From NCBI GenBank assembly GCA_025800245.1, contig JAOXSA010000206.1:1-43704 (forward strand): a stretch of DNA of 43,704 bases. The letters run 5' to 3'. Below are positions 24,225 through 32,670 of the stretch, piece by piece. The first letter of the stretch is position 1, and every line of letters begins with the position of its first letter. The position numbers and the translations under genes are program-made. Source of the stretch: Amphritea sp. (GTDB lineage Bacteria > Pseudomonadota > Gammaproteobacteria > Pseudomonadales > Balneatricaceae). The notes under the pieces were generated by a model, which worked only from the letters and a program-made list of their open reading frames with translations, was not told the DNA's origin and ran no database searches.

Positions 24225-25811
24225 ATGGAAAAGCCTGTGTCTGAGTCCCAAACCCCGTCATCCAAGCCTGCAGACAAAAGCCGGAGTCTGCTGCGTTCCA
24301 GTGCTGTAGTGGGCGTGATGACAATGCTTTCCCGGGTGTTGGGATTGGTACGTGACGTCGTGGTGGCCAATTATTTTGGGGCAGGCAGCAGTGCCGATGC
24401 TTTTTTTGTAGCGTTTAAAATCCCAAACTTTTTACGTCGCCTGTTTGCTGAGGGGGCTTTTTCTCAGGCCTTTGTACCGGTGTTATCCGAGTATCGCAGT
24501 CTGAAAGATCTTGCTGCAGTTAAGCAGTTGGTTGACCGGGTGGCGGGAAGTCTTGGTCTGGTGTTGATGCTGGTGACTGCGCTGGGCGTGGTTGGCGCGC
24601 CGGTACTGGCGGCGCTGTTTGCGCCGGGCTTCTATCTCAATGATCCGCTGCGATATGAGTTGGCTGTGGATATGTTGCGCCTGACCTTTCCGTATCTGTT
24701 CCTGATCTCCATGACCGCACTGGCGGGCAGTATCCTCAATAGCTATGAGCGTTTTGCTGTACCGGCTTTTACGCCCGTTTTGCTGAACCTTTCGTTGATC
24801 GGCGCAGCGATCTGGTTGCAGCCGGTATTTGATCAGCCGGTGATGGCGCTGGCGCTGGGGGTGCTGATTGCCGGCACCGCACAGCTACTGTTCCAGATGC
24901 CGTTTTTATGGCGCTTACGTCTGCTACCTACCCCTAAAGCTGATTTCAAACATGAGGGTGTAAAGCGGATCATGGTGCTGATGGTGCCAGCGTTGTTTGG
25001 TGTGTCGGTGAGCCAGATAAACCTGCTGCTGGATACGCTGTTGGCCTCCTTCCTGCAAACTGGCAGTGTGTCATGGTTATATTATTCTGACCGTCTGGCA
25101 GAGCTTCCTCTGGGTGTGTTCGGTATTGCTATTGCCACGGTGATTCTGCCAAGTCTGTCGCGTAAACATGCTGAAAAGAGTACTGAGCATTTTGCCCGTA
25201 CACTGGATTGGGCGATGCGGATGGTATTGCTGATCGGTGTGCCGTCGGCGATGGCGTTGTTGGTACTGGCTGAGCCACTGATTGCAACACTGTTCCATTA
25301 TGGCGAGATGGCTGATCGTGATGTAACCATGGCGGCGATGAGTCTGCGTGCGTATGCCTGTGGCTTGCTGGCCTTTATGCTGATCAAGGTGTTGGCGCCG
25401 GGTTATTTCTCCCGCCAGGATACCAAAACGCCGGTTAAGGTAGGCATTATCGCGATGGTGGTGAATATGGTGTTTAACCTGATTCTGATCTGGCCGCTGG
25501 CGCATGTCGGCTTAGCGCTGGCAACTACCCTGTCGGCGTTTCTTAATGCGGGCTTGCTGCTGCGTGGGTTGATTCGGGATGGCGTGTTCAGCTGGCAGCC
25601 TGGTTGGGGTAAGTTCGTTGTGCAGTTGTTGTTTGCGAATGGTGTAATGGTGGCGTTGCTGATCTGGTTGGCCGGTACGCCTGAGCAGTGGCTGGCGTAT
25701 GATCTGTGGCAGCGAGTTATGCAGATGGCGCTGTTGGTGAGTGTCGGTATTGCAGCCTATGTCTTAGTAATGGTGGCGGGTGGTCTCAGGCCGCGGCATC
25801 TCAGGCACTGA
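24225..25811 (+). CDS. murJ: Lipid II flippase MurJ
   Basis: MurJ moves lipid II across the inner membrane for peptidoglycan synthesis. The 528 residues give about 14 hydrophobic segments. Conserved blocks are LLRSSAVVGVMTMLSRVLGL, RDVVVANYFGAGSSADAFFV, FKIPNFLRRLFAEGAFSQAF and YYSDRLAELPLGVFGIAIAT, the signature of the MurJ/MviN family. The N-terminal 20 residues before the first helix are hydrophilic and slightly longer than usual, so a start further in is possible (no strong ribosome site is seen at ATG 24225). It heads the murJ-ribF-ileS-lspA-fkpB run. Confidence 0.97.
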   Translation: MEKPVSESQTPSSKPADKSRSLLRSSAVVGVMTMLSRVLGLVRDVVVANYFGAGSSADAFFVAFKIPNFLRRLFAEGAFSQAFVPVLSEYRSLKDLAAVKQLVDRVAGSLGLVLMLVTALGVVGAPVLAALFAPGFYLNDPLRYELAVDMLRLTFPYLFLISMTALAGSILNSYERFAVPAFTPVLLNLSLIGAAIWLQPVFDQPVMALALGVLIAGTAQLLFQMPFLWRLRLLPTPKADFKHEGVKRIMVLMVPALFGVSVSQINLLLDTLLASFLQTGSVSWLYYSDRLAELPLGVFGIAIATVILPSLSRKHAEKSTEHFARTLDWAMRMVLLIGVPSAMALLVLAEPLIATLFHYGEMADRDVTMAAMSLRAYACGLLAFMLIKVLAPGYFSRQDTKTPVKVGIIAMVVNMVFNLILIWPLAHVGLALATTLSAFLNAGLLLRGLIRDGVFSWQPGWGKFVVQLLFANGVMVALLIWLAGTPEQWLAYDLWQRVMQMALLVSVGIAAYVLVMVAGGLRPRHLRH

Positions 25812-25894
25812 TAATCGCTGGTGATGCATGGCTTATCGGCGGTGAACTGGGGTATAATTCCGCGCTATTTTTGATTTATACGGGCTGAGGTGAC

Positions 25895-26836
25895 ATGGAA
25901 CTGATTCGGGGTTTGCATAATCTGCGCGACAAGCATAAAGGCTGTGTTGCAACGATCGGCAACTTTGATGGTGTGCATCTTGGTCACCAGCAGGTTTTGC
26001 AGCAGGTCCTGAGAAAAGGCTCGGAGCTGAATCTGCCGACTGTAGTCATTATCTTTGAGCCGCAGCCTCGCGAGTTCTTCAGTGGCCATGATGCGCCGCC
26101 ACGGCTGACACGCTTTGGTGAGAAAGTGCGCCTGTTGCAGAAGCAGGGTGTCGACCGGGTGTTGTGCCTGACCTTTAACGAGCGTTTGCGCTCGATGTCG
26201 GCTGATCAGTTTGTTGATGAGCTGTTGCTCAAAGGACTGGCAGTGAAGCACTTTGTGGTTGGCGATGACTTCCGCTTTGGCTGTGATCGCAGTGGTGATT
26301 ACGCAATGCTGCGTAGCAGTGGCGAGCGCTATGGTTTTACTGTGGCGAATACCGAAACCTTTGATGTTGAAGGTGAGCGGGTTAGTAGCAGTCGTATCCG
26401 TAAGGCATTGCAGGCGAATAAGCTGGATCTGGCTGAACGATTGCTTGGCCGCCGTTACAGTGTGGCAGGTCGGGTGATGCACGGACAGAAGCTGGGGCGT
26501 CAGTTAGGTACACCCACTGCTAATGTGCGAATGCACCGTTTTGCCTGCCCGTTAGTGGGTGTTTATGCCGTTACTGCCACCGGTGAAGGTGTTAAGGCGC
26601 AGGGCGTCTGCAATGTCGGCATGCGTCCGACTGTGAACGGTACCCATCCGGTACTGGAAGCCCACTTATTTGATTTTAATGCCGACCTCTACGGTAAGTT
26701 GCTGAACGTAGAATTTCAGGCATTTATCCGTCCGGAGCAGAAGTTCGACGGGCTGGATAAACTCAAGCAACAGATTAACGATGATATTGAACAGGCCAGG
26801 GCATTTTTCCTGGCAGGTGCCGATCAGGCCAAATAA
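25895..26836 (+). CDS. ribF: Bifunctional riboflavin kinase/FAD synthetase
   Basis: RibF phosphorylates riboflavin to FMN and adenylylates FMN to FAD. The 313 residues have an N-terminal nucleotidyltransferase domain with [18 protein letters not shown] and [15 protein letters not shown], and SSSRIRKAL. The C-terminal flavokinase domain starts near residue 185 with [19 protein letters not shown] and includes GVYAV and [30 protein letters not shown] ribosome site precedes the ATG. Between murJ and ileS, as is standard. Confidence 0.98.
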   Translation: MELIRGLHNLRDKHKGCVATIGNFDGVHLGHQQVLQQVLRKGSELNLPTVVIIFEPQPREFFSGHDAPPRLTRFGEKVRLLQKQGVDRVLCLTFNERLRSMSADQFVDELLLKGLAVKHFVVGDDFRFGCDRSGDYAMLRSSGERYGFTVANTETFDVEGERVSSSRIRKALQANKLDLAERLLGRRYSVAGRVMHGQKLGRQLGTPTANVRMHRFACPLVGVYAVTATGEGVKAQGVCNVGMRPTVNGTHPVLEAHLFDFNADLYGKLLNVEFQAFIRPEQKFDGLDKLKQQINDDIEQARAFFLAGADQAK

Positions 26837-26859
26837 CCGATCCAGAAGCGATTACAACA

Positions 26860-29664
26860 ATGACCGATTATAAACCGACCCTGAACTTGCCAAATACCAA
26901 GTTCCCGATGCGCGGTAATCTGGCTCAGCGCGAGCCTCAGATGCTGAAACAGTGGCAGAAAATGGATCTGTACCAGAAGATTCGTGAAGTCAGTGCAGGT
27001 CGTGACAAGTTTATTCTGCATGATGGCCCGCCGTACGCCAACGGTGATATTCATATCGGTCATGCGGTTAACAAAATTCTGAAGGACATTATTGTTAAGT
27101 CCCGTACCCTGGCAGGCTTTGATGCGCCATACGTACCGGGTTGGGACTGTCACGGTCTGCCGATTGAGCACAATGTTGAGAAGAAGCACGGCAAGGCCGG
27201 CGTTAAGCTATCTTTTTCTGACTTCCGTAAGAAGTGCCGTGAATACGCTGCCCGCCAGGTTGATGGCCAGAAGAAAGACTTTATCCGTCTGGGTGTGCTG
27301 GGTGACTGGGACAAGCCGTATCTGACCATGAACTTTGAGACCGAAGCGAACATCATCCGTGCGCTGGGTCGTATCGCTGAAAATGGTCACCTGGTAAAAG
27401 GTTACAAGCCGGTTTACTGGAGTGTAGTAGGCGGTTCTGCCCTGGCGGAAGCGGAAGTTGAATATCAGGACAAGTTCTCGCTGGCGATCGATGTGCGTTT
27501 TGCGCCGGTTGATGAGACTGATTTCCTGAGTCGCTTTGACGATCTGTCCGGCGATGGCGCTGCGTCAGTGGTTATCTGGACCACCACGCCATGGACGCTG
27601 CCTGCGAACCAGGCGGTATCCCTGAATGCTGAGCTGGACTATGTACTGGTGCAGGCTAACGGTGAGCGTCTGCTGCTGGCTGAAGCACTGGTCGAAGATG
27701 CGATGCAACGTTACGGTATCGAAGAGTACAGTGTGGTTGGCCGTTGTAAGGGCGCTGCGCTGGAAAATCTGCCACTGCACCATCCGTTCTATGACAAGCA
27801 GGTGCCGGTGATTCTGGGCGATCACGTCACCACGGATGCCGGTACAGGCGCAGTTCATACTGCACCGGATCACGGTGTAGATGACTTCAATGTCGGCCGT
27901 GCGTACGGTATCGAAACCCTGAATCTGGTTGGTCCGGATGGCGTTTACACCGAGAATGCCGGTGAGTTTGCCGGTCAGCATGTCTACAAGGTTGAAGATG
28001 CTATCGTGGCGGCGCTGGAAGCTAATGATCGTCTGTTGCTGCAGAAAAAGTTTGAGCACAGTTATCCACACTGCTGGCGTACCAAAACGCCATTGATCTA
28101 CCGTGCGACCCCACAGTGGTTTGTCAGCATGGAAGAGAAAGGTCTGAAGCAGGACGCACTGGATGCGATCAAGCAGGTTGAGTGGTTCCCGGGCTGGGGT
28201 CAGAATCGTATCGAGGCGATGGTTGAGCAGAGCCCTGACTGGTGTGTATCCCGTCAGCGTACCTGGGGTGTGCCGATTGCGCTGTTTGTAAACAAAACCA
28301 CCGGTGAACTGCATCCTGAGACTGCGCGCCTGATTGAAGAAGTAGCGCTGAAAGTTGAGCAGACCGGTATCGATGCCTGGTTTGATCTGGACGCGGCTGA
28401 GCTGCTCGGAGATGAAGCCGATCAGTACGAAAAAGTACTGGATACGCTGGACGTATGGTTTGATTCCGGTGTGACTCATTACTCCGTTCTGGATCGTACT
28501 GAAGGTCTGGAGTTCCCGGCTGATATGTATCTGGAAGGTTCTGACCAGCACCGTGGTTGGTTCCAGTCTTCCCTGAAGACCAGTATCGCGATCAAGGGTT
28601 GCGCGCCTTACAAGCAGGTGCTGACTCACGGTTTCACCGTGGATGGCGAAGGCCGCAAGATGTCCAAGTCTGTGGGTAACGTGGTTTCACCGCAGGATGT
28701 GATGAACAAGTACGGCGCGGATATTCTGCGTCTGTGGGTTGCGGCAACCGATTTCAGCTCCGAGATGACTGTCTCCGATGAGATCCTCAAGCGAACTGCT
28801 GATGCGTACCGTCGTATCCGTAATACGGCGCGTTTCTTGCTGGCAAACCTGGAAGGCTTCAATCCTGAAACCGATATGGTTGCGCCGGAAGACATGGTCG
28901 CATTGGATCGCTGGGCGGTTGATCGCGCTGCGCGTCTGCAAGAAGAACTGACCGGTCACTATGATCAGTACCAGATGCTGCAGGTGTACCAGAAAGTATC
29001 GCACTTCTGTTCTCTGGATCTGGGTGGTTTCTATCTGGATATCATCAAGGACCGCCAGTACACCGCTAAAGCCGATTCTGTCGCGCGTCGCTCTTGTCAG
29101 ACTGCGCTGTATCACATCGTTGAAGCGCTGGTGCGCTGGGTTGCGCCGATCCTCAGCTTCACTGCTGACGAGATCTGGGCAGAACTGCCGGGTGAGCGTG
29201 CGGAATCCGTACAGTTGGTGACCTGGTATGAAGATCTGGCGAAGCTGGATGATGCTGCAGGCATGGGTGCTGACTACTGGCAGCAGGTGCTGGCAGTGAA
29301 AACAGCGGTCAACAAAGAGCTGGAAAACCAGCGTAACGCTGGCAATATCGGTGGCAGCCTGGAAGCGGAAGTAACCCTGTACTGCAGCGATGAGCTGAAA
29401 GCACAACTGGATCAGTTGCAGGATGAGCTGCGTTTTGTGCTGATCACCTCTCAGGCGGAAGTGCGCAGTGCGGCGGATGCTGCTGATGCGGTTGCGACTG
29501 AACTGGATGGCCTCAGTGTTGCTGTGGCGAAAACAGGTCAGGCTAAGTGTGGCCGTTGCTGGCATCACCGCGAAGACGTGGGCAGTCACGCAGAGCATGA
29601 AGATCTGTGCAGTCGCTGTGTCGAAAACGTTGCCGGTGATGGCGAACAGCGTCTGTTTGCCTGA
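26860..29664 (+). CDS. ileS: Isoleucyl-tRNA synthetase
   Basis: IleS charges tRNA-Ile and edits misactivated valine. The 934 residues show the class I signature [20 protein letters not shown] near residue 55, the editing domain with [15 protein letters not shown] and [12 protein letters not shown], the KMSKS loop in [15 protein letters not shown], and a C-terminal zinc site [12 protein letters not shown]...CSRCVENV. This is the bacterial IleS1 form sensitive to mupirocin by family. It is preceded by ribF at 23 bases and followed by lspA. Confidence 0.98.
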   Translation: MTDYKPTLNLPNTKFPMRGNLAQREPQMLKQWQKMDLYQKIREVSAGRDKFILHDGPPYANGDIHIGHAVNKILKDIIVKSRTLAGFDAPYVPGWDCHGLPIEHNVEKKHGKAGVKLSFSDFRKKCREYAARQVDGQKKDFIRLGVLGDWDKPYLTMNFETEANIIRALGRIAENGHLVKGYKPVYWSVVGGSALAEAEVEYQDKFSLAIDVRFAPVDETDFLSRFDDLSGDGAASVVIWTTTPWTLPANQAVSLNAELDYVLVQANGERLLLAEALVEDAMQRYGIEEYSVVGRCKGAALENLPLHHPFYDKQVPVILGDHVTTDAGTGAVHTAPDHGVDDFNVGRAYGIETLNLVGPDGVYTENAGEFAGQHVYKVEDAIVAALEANDRLLLQKKFEHSYPHCWRTKTPLIYRATPQWFVSMEEKGLKQDALDAIKQVEWFPGWGQNRIEAMVEQSPDWCVSRQRTWGVPIALFVNKTTGELHPETARLIEEVALKVEQTGIDAWFDLDAAELLGDEADQYEKVLDTLDVWFDSGVTHYSVLDRTEGLEFPADMYLEGSDQHRGWFQSSLKTSIAIKGCAPYKQVLTHGFTVDGEGRKMSKSVGNVVSPQDVMNKYGADILRLWVAATDFSSEMTVSDEILKRTADAYRRIRNTARFLLANLEGFNPETDMVAPEDMVALDRWAVDRAARLQEELTGHYDQYQMLQVYQKVSHFCSLDLGGFYLDIIKDRQYTAKADSVARRSCQTALYHIVEALVRWVAPILSFTADEIWAELPGERAESVQLVTWYEDLAKLDDAAGMGADYWQQVLAVKTAVNKELENQRNAGNIGGSLEAEVTLYCSDELKAQLDQLQDELRFVLITSQAEVRSAADAADAVATELDGLSVAVAKTGQAKCGRCWHHREDVGSHAEHEDLCSRCVENVAGDGEQRLFA

Positions 29665-29685
29665 TCTGTCGGGGATTTATTGTCG

Positions 29686-30192
29686 ATGACTCAATCCCGA
29701 AGCGCACTGATATGGTTGTGGTTATCTGCGATCATTATCGTGCTGGATCTGGCGATTAAGTACTGGGCAGACGCAGTGCTGCCCTATGGTATTGCTCACC
29801 CTCAACTGCCGGTGTTTGATCTGACGCTGCTCTATAACAAAGGTGCAGCGTTCAGCTTTCTGGCAGGTGCTGGTGGCTGGCAGCGTTGGTTCTTTGCCGT
29901 GATCGCTATTGGCGTGAGTATCGTACTACTGGTCTGGCTGGCGCGTACGCAGCGTACACAGCGCTGGCTGGGCTGTAGTCTGGCGTTGGTGCTGGGCGGT
30001 GCGATCGGTAATCTGTATGACCGGATCGTGCACGGCTATGTGATTGACTATATCTCTCTGCACTATGATCAGTATTATTTTCCGGCGTTTAATCTCGCTG
30101 ACGCGGCTATTACCGTCGGTGCGATCATGCTGATTATCGATATGTTATGGTTCTCAGGTAGCGAAAGCGCTGAAACCGAAAAATCTGAATAA
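29686..30192 (+). CDS. lspA: Lipoprotein signal peptidase
   Basis: LspA cleaves the signal peptide of diacylglyceryl-modified prolipoproteins in the inner membrane. The protein has 168 residues from ATG 29686, with four membrane helices. Catalytic aspartates are in LYDRIVHGYVIDYI and NLADAAITVG; NKGAAFSFL is the conserved loop. GGGGA at 29671-29675 spaces better to this ATG (ten bases) than to the TTG at 29680. It sits between ileS and fkpB, as usual. Confidence 0.97.
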   Translation: MTQSRSALIWLWLSAIIIVLDLAIKYWADAVLPYGIAHPQLPVFDLTLLYNKGAAFSFLAGAGGWQRWFFAVIAIGVSIVLLVWLARTQRTQRWLGCSLALVLGGAIGNLYDRIVHGYVIDYISLHYDQYYFPAFNLADAAITVGAIMLIIDMLWFSGSESAETEKSE

Positions 30193-30201
30193 AGGTTGAC
30201 T

Positions 30202-30642
30202 ATGTCTGAACAGATGATTGGTCCGGATTGTAAGGTAACCCTGCATTTTGCAATTAAGCTGGAAGACGGTCAGTTGATTGATTCCAACTTCGATGCTAAC
30301 CCTGCCACGTTCACGGTGGGTGACGGTCAGCTGCTGGAAGGGTTTGAGAAAACCCTGCTGGGAATGAAGGCCGGCGATGAAGCTGTGATCGATATCAGCC
30401 CGGAGCAGGGGTTTGGTATGTCGAACCCAAATAATATGCAGCGTATTCCGCGTCAGCAGTTTGCTGATATGGATCTGGAGCCGGGGCTGGTGGTTTCATT
30501 TGCGGATGCCGGTAATGGCGAACTGCCGGGGGTTATCGTTGAGTTTGACGATAACAATGTGACAGTGGATTTTAATCATCCGCTGGCCGGAAAATCACTT
30601 AAGTTTGAAGTGCAGATCATCGAAGTGAGCTGCATCGCCTGA
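30202..30642 (+). CDS. fkpB: FKBP-type peptidyl-prolyl isomerase (SlpA type)
   Basis: A 146-residue cytoplasmic prolyl isomerase/chaperone of the SlpA/FkpB group. The FKBP half-sites are VTLHFAIKLEDGQLIDSNFD and TFTVGDGQLLEGFEKTLLGM. An inserted IF domain lies at about residues 70-120 (GFGMSNPNNMQRIPRQQF, DMDLEPG), and then VTVDFNHPLAGKSLKFEVQI returns to the FKBP fold. AAAGG six bases before ATG 30202 favours this start over a TTG six bases upstream. It normally precedes ispH; here the next gene is a pilV. Confidence 0.96.
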   Translation: MSEQMIGPDCKVTLHFAIKLEDGQLIDSNFDANPATFTVGDGQLLEGFEKTLLGMKAGDEAVIDISPEQGFGMSNPNNMQRIPRQQFADMDLEPGLVVSFADAGNGELPGVIVEFDDNNVTVDFNHPLAGKSLKFEVQIIEVSCIA

Positions 30643-30651
30643 GGCTGTTAG

Positions 30652-30681
30652 TTGTAAAAGCCTCTGTGAACTGGTTAGAAT
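30652..30681 (+). promoter_or_regulatory. Candidate promoter of the first minor-pilin operon
   Basis: TTGTAA at 30652-30657 and TAGAAT at 30676-30681 with an 18-base spacer, in the 157-base gap between fkpB and pilV. Match is moderate only. Confidence 0.3.
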
Positions 30682-30696
30682 GTAGCCAGTAATTAA

Positions 30697-30739
30697 GCGC
30701 TGTTGCTAAAAGATCCATGCCGGGATCAGCAGCAAGCGT
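30697..30739 (+). other. Leader hairpin upstream of pilV
   Basis: Inner stem GATCC/GGATC (30712-30716, 30723-30727) topped by ATGCCG. An outer stem TGTTGCT/AGCAGCA extends through GCGC/AGCG with a one-sided AAAA bulge. No T-run follows and pilV begins 60 bases later, so it looks like a structured leader rather than a terminator. Confidence 0.4.
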
Positions 30740-30799
30740 CACAATCTAATCATCTGAAAGCAGGTTCGCCTGTTTTCCATCCAACGACAGGGATGTTGT

Positions 30800-31345
30800 A
30801 TGAATCGTCAGGGACGGGATAGCAGTTTTTCTCTTTCCAGCAACACGGTATGTAGTTCTTCTGCAGGCCTGATGACGTCTGGTCGATGTCAGGCAGGCGT
30901 TACGCTTATCGAAGTTCTGGTTACCTTATTGCTTGTTTCCATTGGTCTTGTGGGCTCTCTGGCGATGCAGGCCAGAGCGATGCAGGATAATCAAAGTGCT
31001 TTCTATCGCTCCCAGGCAGTCAATATGGCGACCGATCTTGCCGACCGAGTCCGCCTTAACCCTCAGGCTGCAAGGGCTGATAATTATACGGTCAACACCA
31101 ATTCCCAGCCTCAGAACTTCAATCTGGATGGTCGCGAAACCCCGTCTCAGCGACTGGCAAAAAATGATCTGCGCAGTTGGCTGACCTGGGTGCAGGCGAG
31201 CCTGCCTCTGGCGCGAGGGCAGGTAAGACGGAATGGAGATCGTTTTACCATCGATGTGCTCTGGGATGAAAATAAGAATGCCAATGACGGTATTGGTGGA
31301 GGTCACGGAGCTGAAGCTCGCTTCCGGCTGGAGATGGAACTATGA
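30800..31345 (+). CDS. pilV: Type IV minor pilin PilV, first operon
   Basis: A 181-residue type IV prepilin of the PilV group, thought to form with PilW, PilX, FimU and PilE the tip complex that primes pilus assembly. The prepilin site is G-VTLIEVLVTLLLVSIGLVG, with Glu at +5. MQARAMQDNQSAFYRSQAVN is the conserved PilV region. From ATG 30800 (AGGGA six bases before) the leader is 33 residues, longer than the usual 6-15. An internal ATG at 30872 would give a leader of nine. It is the first gene of the operon. The stop overlaps the pilW start by four bases. Confidence 0.9.
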   Translation: MNRQGRDSSFSLSSNTVCSSSAGLMTSGRCQAGVTLIEVLVTLLLVSIGLVGSLAMQARAMQDNQSAFYRSQAVNMATDLADRVRLNPQAARADNYTVNTNSQPQNFNLDGRETPSQRLAKNDLRSWLTWVQASLPLARGQVRRNGDRFTIDVLWDENKNANDGIGGGHGAEARFRLEMEL

Positions 31346-32082
31346 CCATTCATCACCGTCAGTCCGGCTTTTCAATGATCGAGCTGATGATTTCGGTGGC
31401 AATGGGACTGTTTATGGTCGCGGCTATTCTGGTGGCTTATGTTTCTGCGGCGCAGAATTTCAGAGTGCAGGAGGCGATGTCAGAAGTTCAGGAAGATGGT
31501 CGCTACGCCAGCATTCAGCTGCTGCATGATATTCGTCAGAGTGGTTTCGGTCGTGATCAGGGCGAGCCTAAAGTGCTGGGCTATAACCGGGTCAGGGCGG
31601 ATATTAATAATCTGCATCAGTTCGCGAAGCAGGTGTCAGGAGACGCTGCTTTCAGGCCGACTCTTGCATTCAACCGCTTAAGAAGCCCTGTGGTGTATAT
31701 GCCTGTTGAGGGTGAGAGGGGAGCTGCCTATTACCTGGCAACAGGTGCTAATGGTCGATTGTCGTTGTATAGAAATGGCGATGGGAATGGTTCCAGCGAG
31801 CTCATAGAAGGGGTTGAGGGGCTGGTATTTGAATTCGGTCTGGATTCTGACAGCGATAACATTGTGGATGTATATAAGTTTCAGGCGCAGATGAACGGCG
31901 TTGACTGGCGACGGGCTCAGAGTATCCGCTTCTATCTGCTGTTATCGAGCAGCAGTACAAATGTTGTCGATATGCCGCAGGTTCTGGCGGCGCCATTTAA
32001 TGGCGTTAATACTGCAGATCGGCGGCTGTACCGGGTGTTTGTGGGTACTGCGGGCATACGCAATGCCACCGCCATGTTGTAG
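31342..32082 (+). CDS. pilW: Type IV minor pilin PilW, first operon
   Basis: A 246-residue prepilin of the PilW group. Leader MTIHHRQSG precedes FSMIELMISVAMGLFMVAAI, with Glu at +5. The segment VQEDGRYASIQLLHDIRQSGFG is the conserved PilW helix end. The C-terminal part has SDSDNIVDVYKFQ and VRLYLLL-like SIRFYLLLSSS. It is about 125 residues shorter than the PilW of the second operon, mainly in the middle of the globular domain. ATG overlaps the pilV stop (ATGA). Confidence 0.9.
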   Translation: MTIHHRQSGFSMIELMISVAMGLFMVAAILVAYVSAAQNFRVQEAMSEVQEDGRYASIQLLHDIRQSGFGRDQGEPKVLGYNRVRADINNLHQFAKQVSGDAAFRPTLAFNRLRSPVVYMPVEGERGAAYYLATGANGRLSLYRNGDGNGSSELIEGVEGLVFEFGLDSDSDNIVDVYKFQAQMNGVDWRRAQSIRFYLLLSSSSTNVVDMPQVLAAPFNGVNTADRRLYRVFVGTAGIRNATAML

Positions 32083-32094
32083 GAGTTATCTGAA

Positions 32095-32664
32095 ATGAAA
32101 AATGTCTCGCATGGGTTGGTCAGGCAGCAGGGAGCCACATTAATAGTGGCCCTGATTGTATTACTTGCGTTGACCCTGATTGGTAGCGGAGCATTACAGG
32201 GTAACATCCTCCAGTCCCGGATGGTGGCCAACCAGCAGAATCAGGAGCTCGCATTTCAGGCTTCTGAAGCGGGTTTGCAGGCTGCCGAGGGCTGGTTGGG
32301 TGGTTTGGTTGTTGAGCCGGATATCGTCAGTTATCGGAACTGGACTGCCCAAAGTACAGCTCTGGTGTTTGATAGTCGGGGCGGTGATTTGTCGCTCATT
32401 AAGCAATTGGCGGCTCCGGCAAGTACCAAAAACTGGCAGCAGCGTGCCCGGACAATGCAGTCCTATAACCCGGCAGCGACGACTATACCCGGGGCCCCGG
32501 ACATAACTGTTGAACTGATTGCGATTGAGAGGGATGAGATAAGCAGTGATCCGGATGGTGACTCAACCAGTCTTGATCGCTTTCGTCAAGTCAGCCGCAG
32601 TCTGGGGCAGTCAGGTCAAAGCGAAGTCATTTTACAAACGGAATATCAGATTCGGTTCAGGTAG
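32095..32664 (+). CDS. pilX: Type IV minor pilin PilX, first operon
   Basis: A 189-residue prepilin of the PilX group. Leader MKNVSHGLVRQQG precedes ATLIVALIVLLALTLIGSGA. As in PilX generally, the +5 residue is not Glu, a feature linked to its role at the pilus tip. The region NILQSRMVANQQNQELAFQA then SEAGLQAAEGWL is the conserved PilX helix. The C-terminal EVILQTEYQIRF matches the family's closing strand. GGAG twelve bases before ATG. It lies between pilW and pilY1. Confidence 0.9.
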   Translation: MKNVSHGLVRQQGATLIVALIVLLALTLIGSGALQGNILQSRMVANQQNQELAFQASEAGLQAAEGWLGGLVVEPDIVSYRNWTAQSTALVFDSRGGDLSLIKQLAAPASTKNWQQRARTMQSYNPAATTIPGAPDITVELIAIERDEISSDPDGDSTSLDRFRQVSRSLGQSGQSEVILQTEYQIRFR

Positions 32665-32670
32665 TTATGT

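Noticed and set aside
27565-28629. 354-codon frame antisense to ileS
   Set aside because: Antisense shadow of a conserved synthetase gene; no independent start signal or motif.
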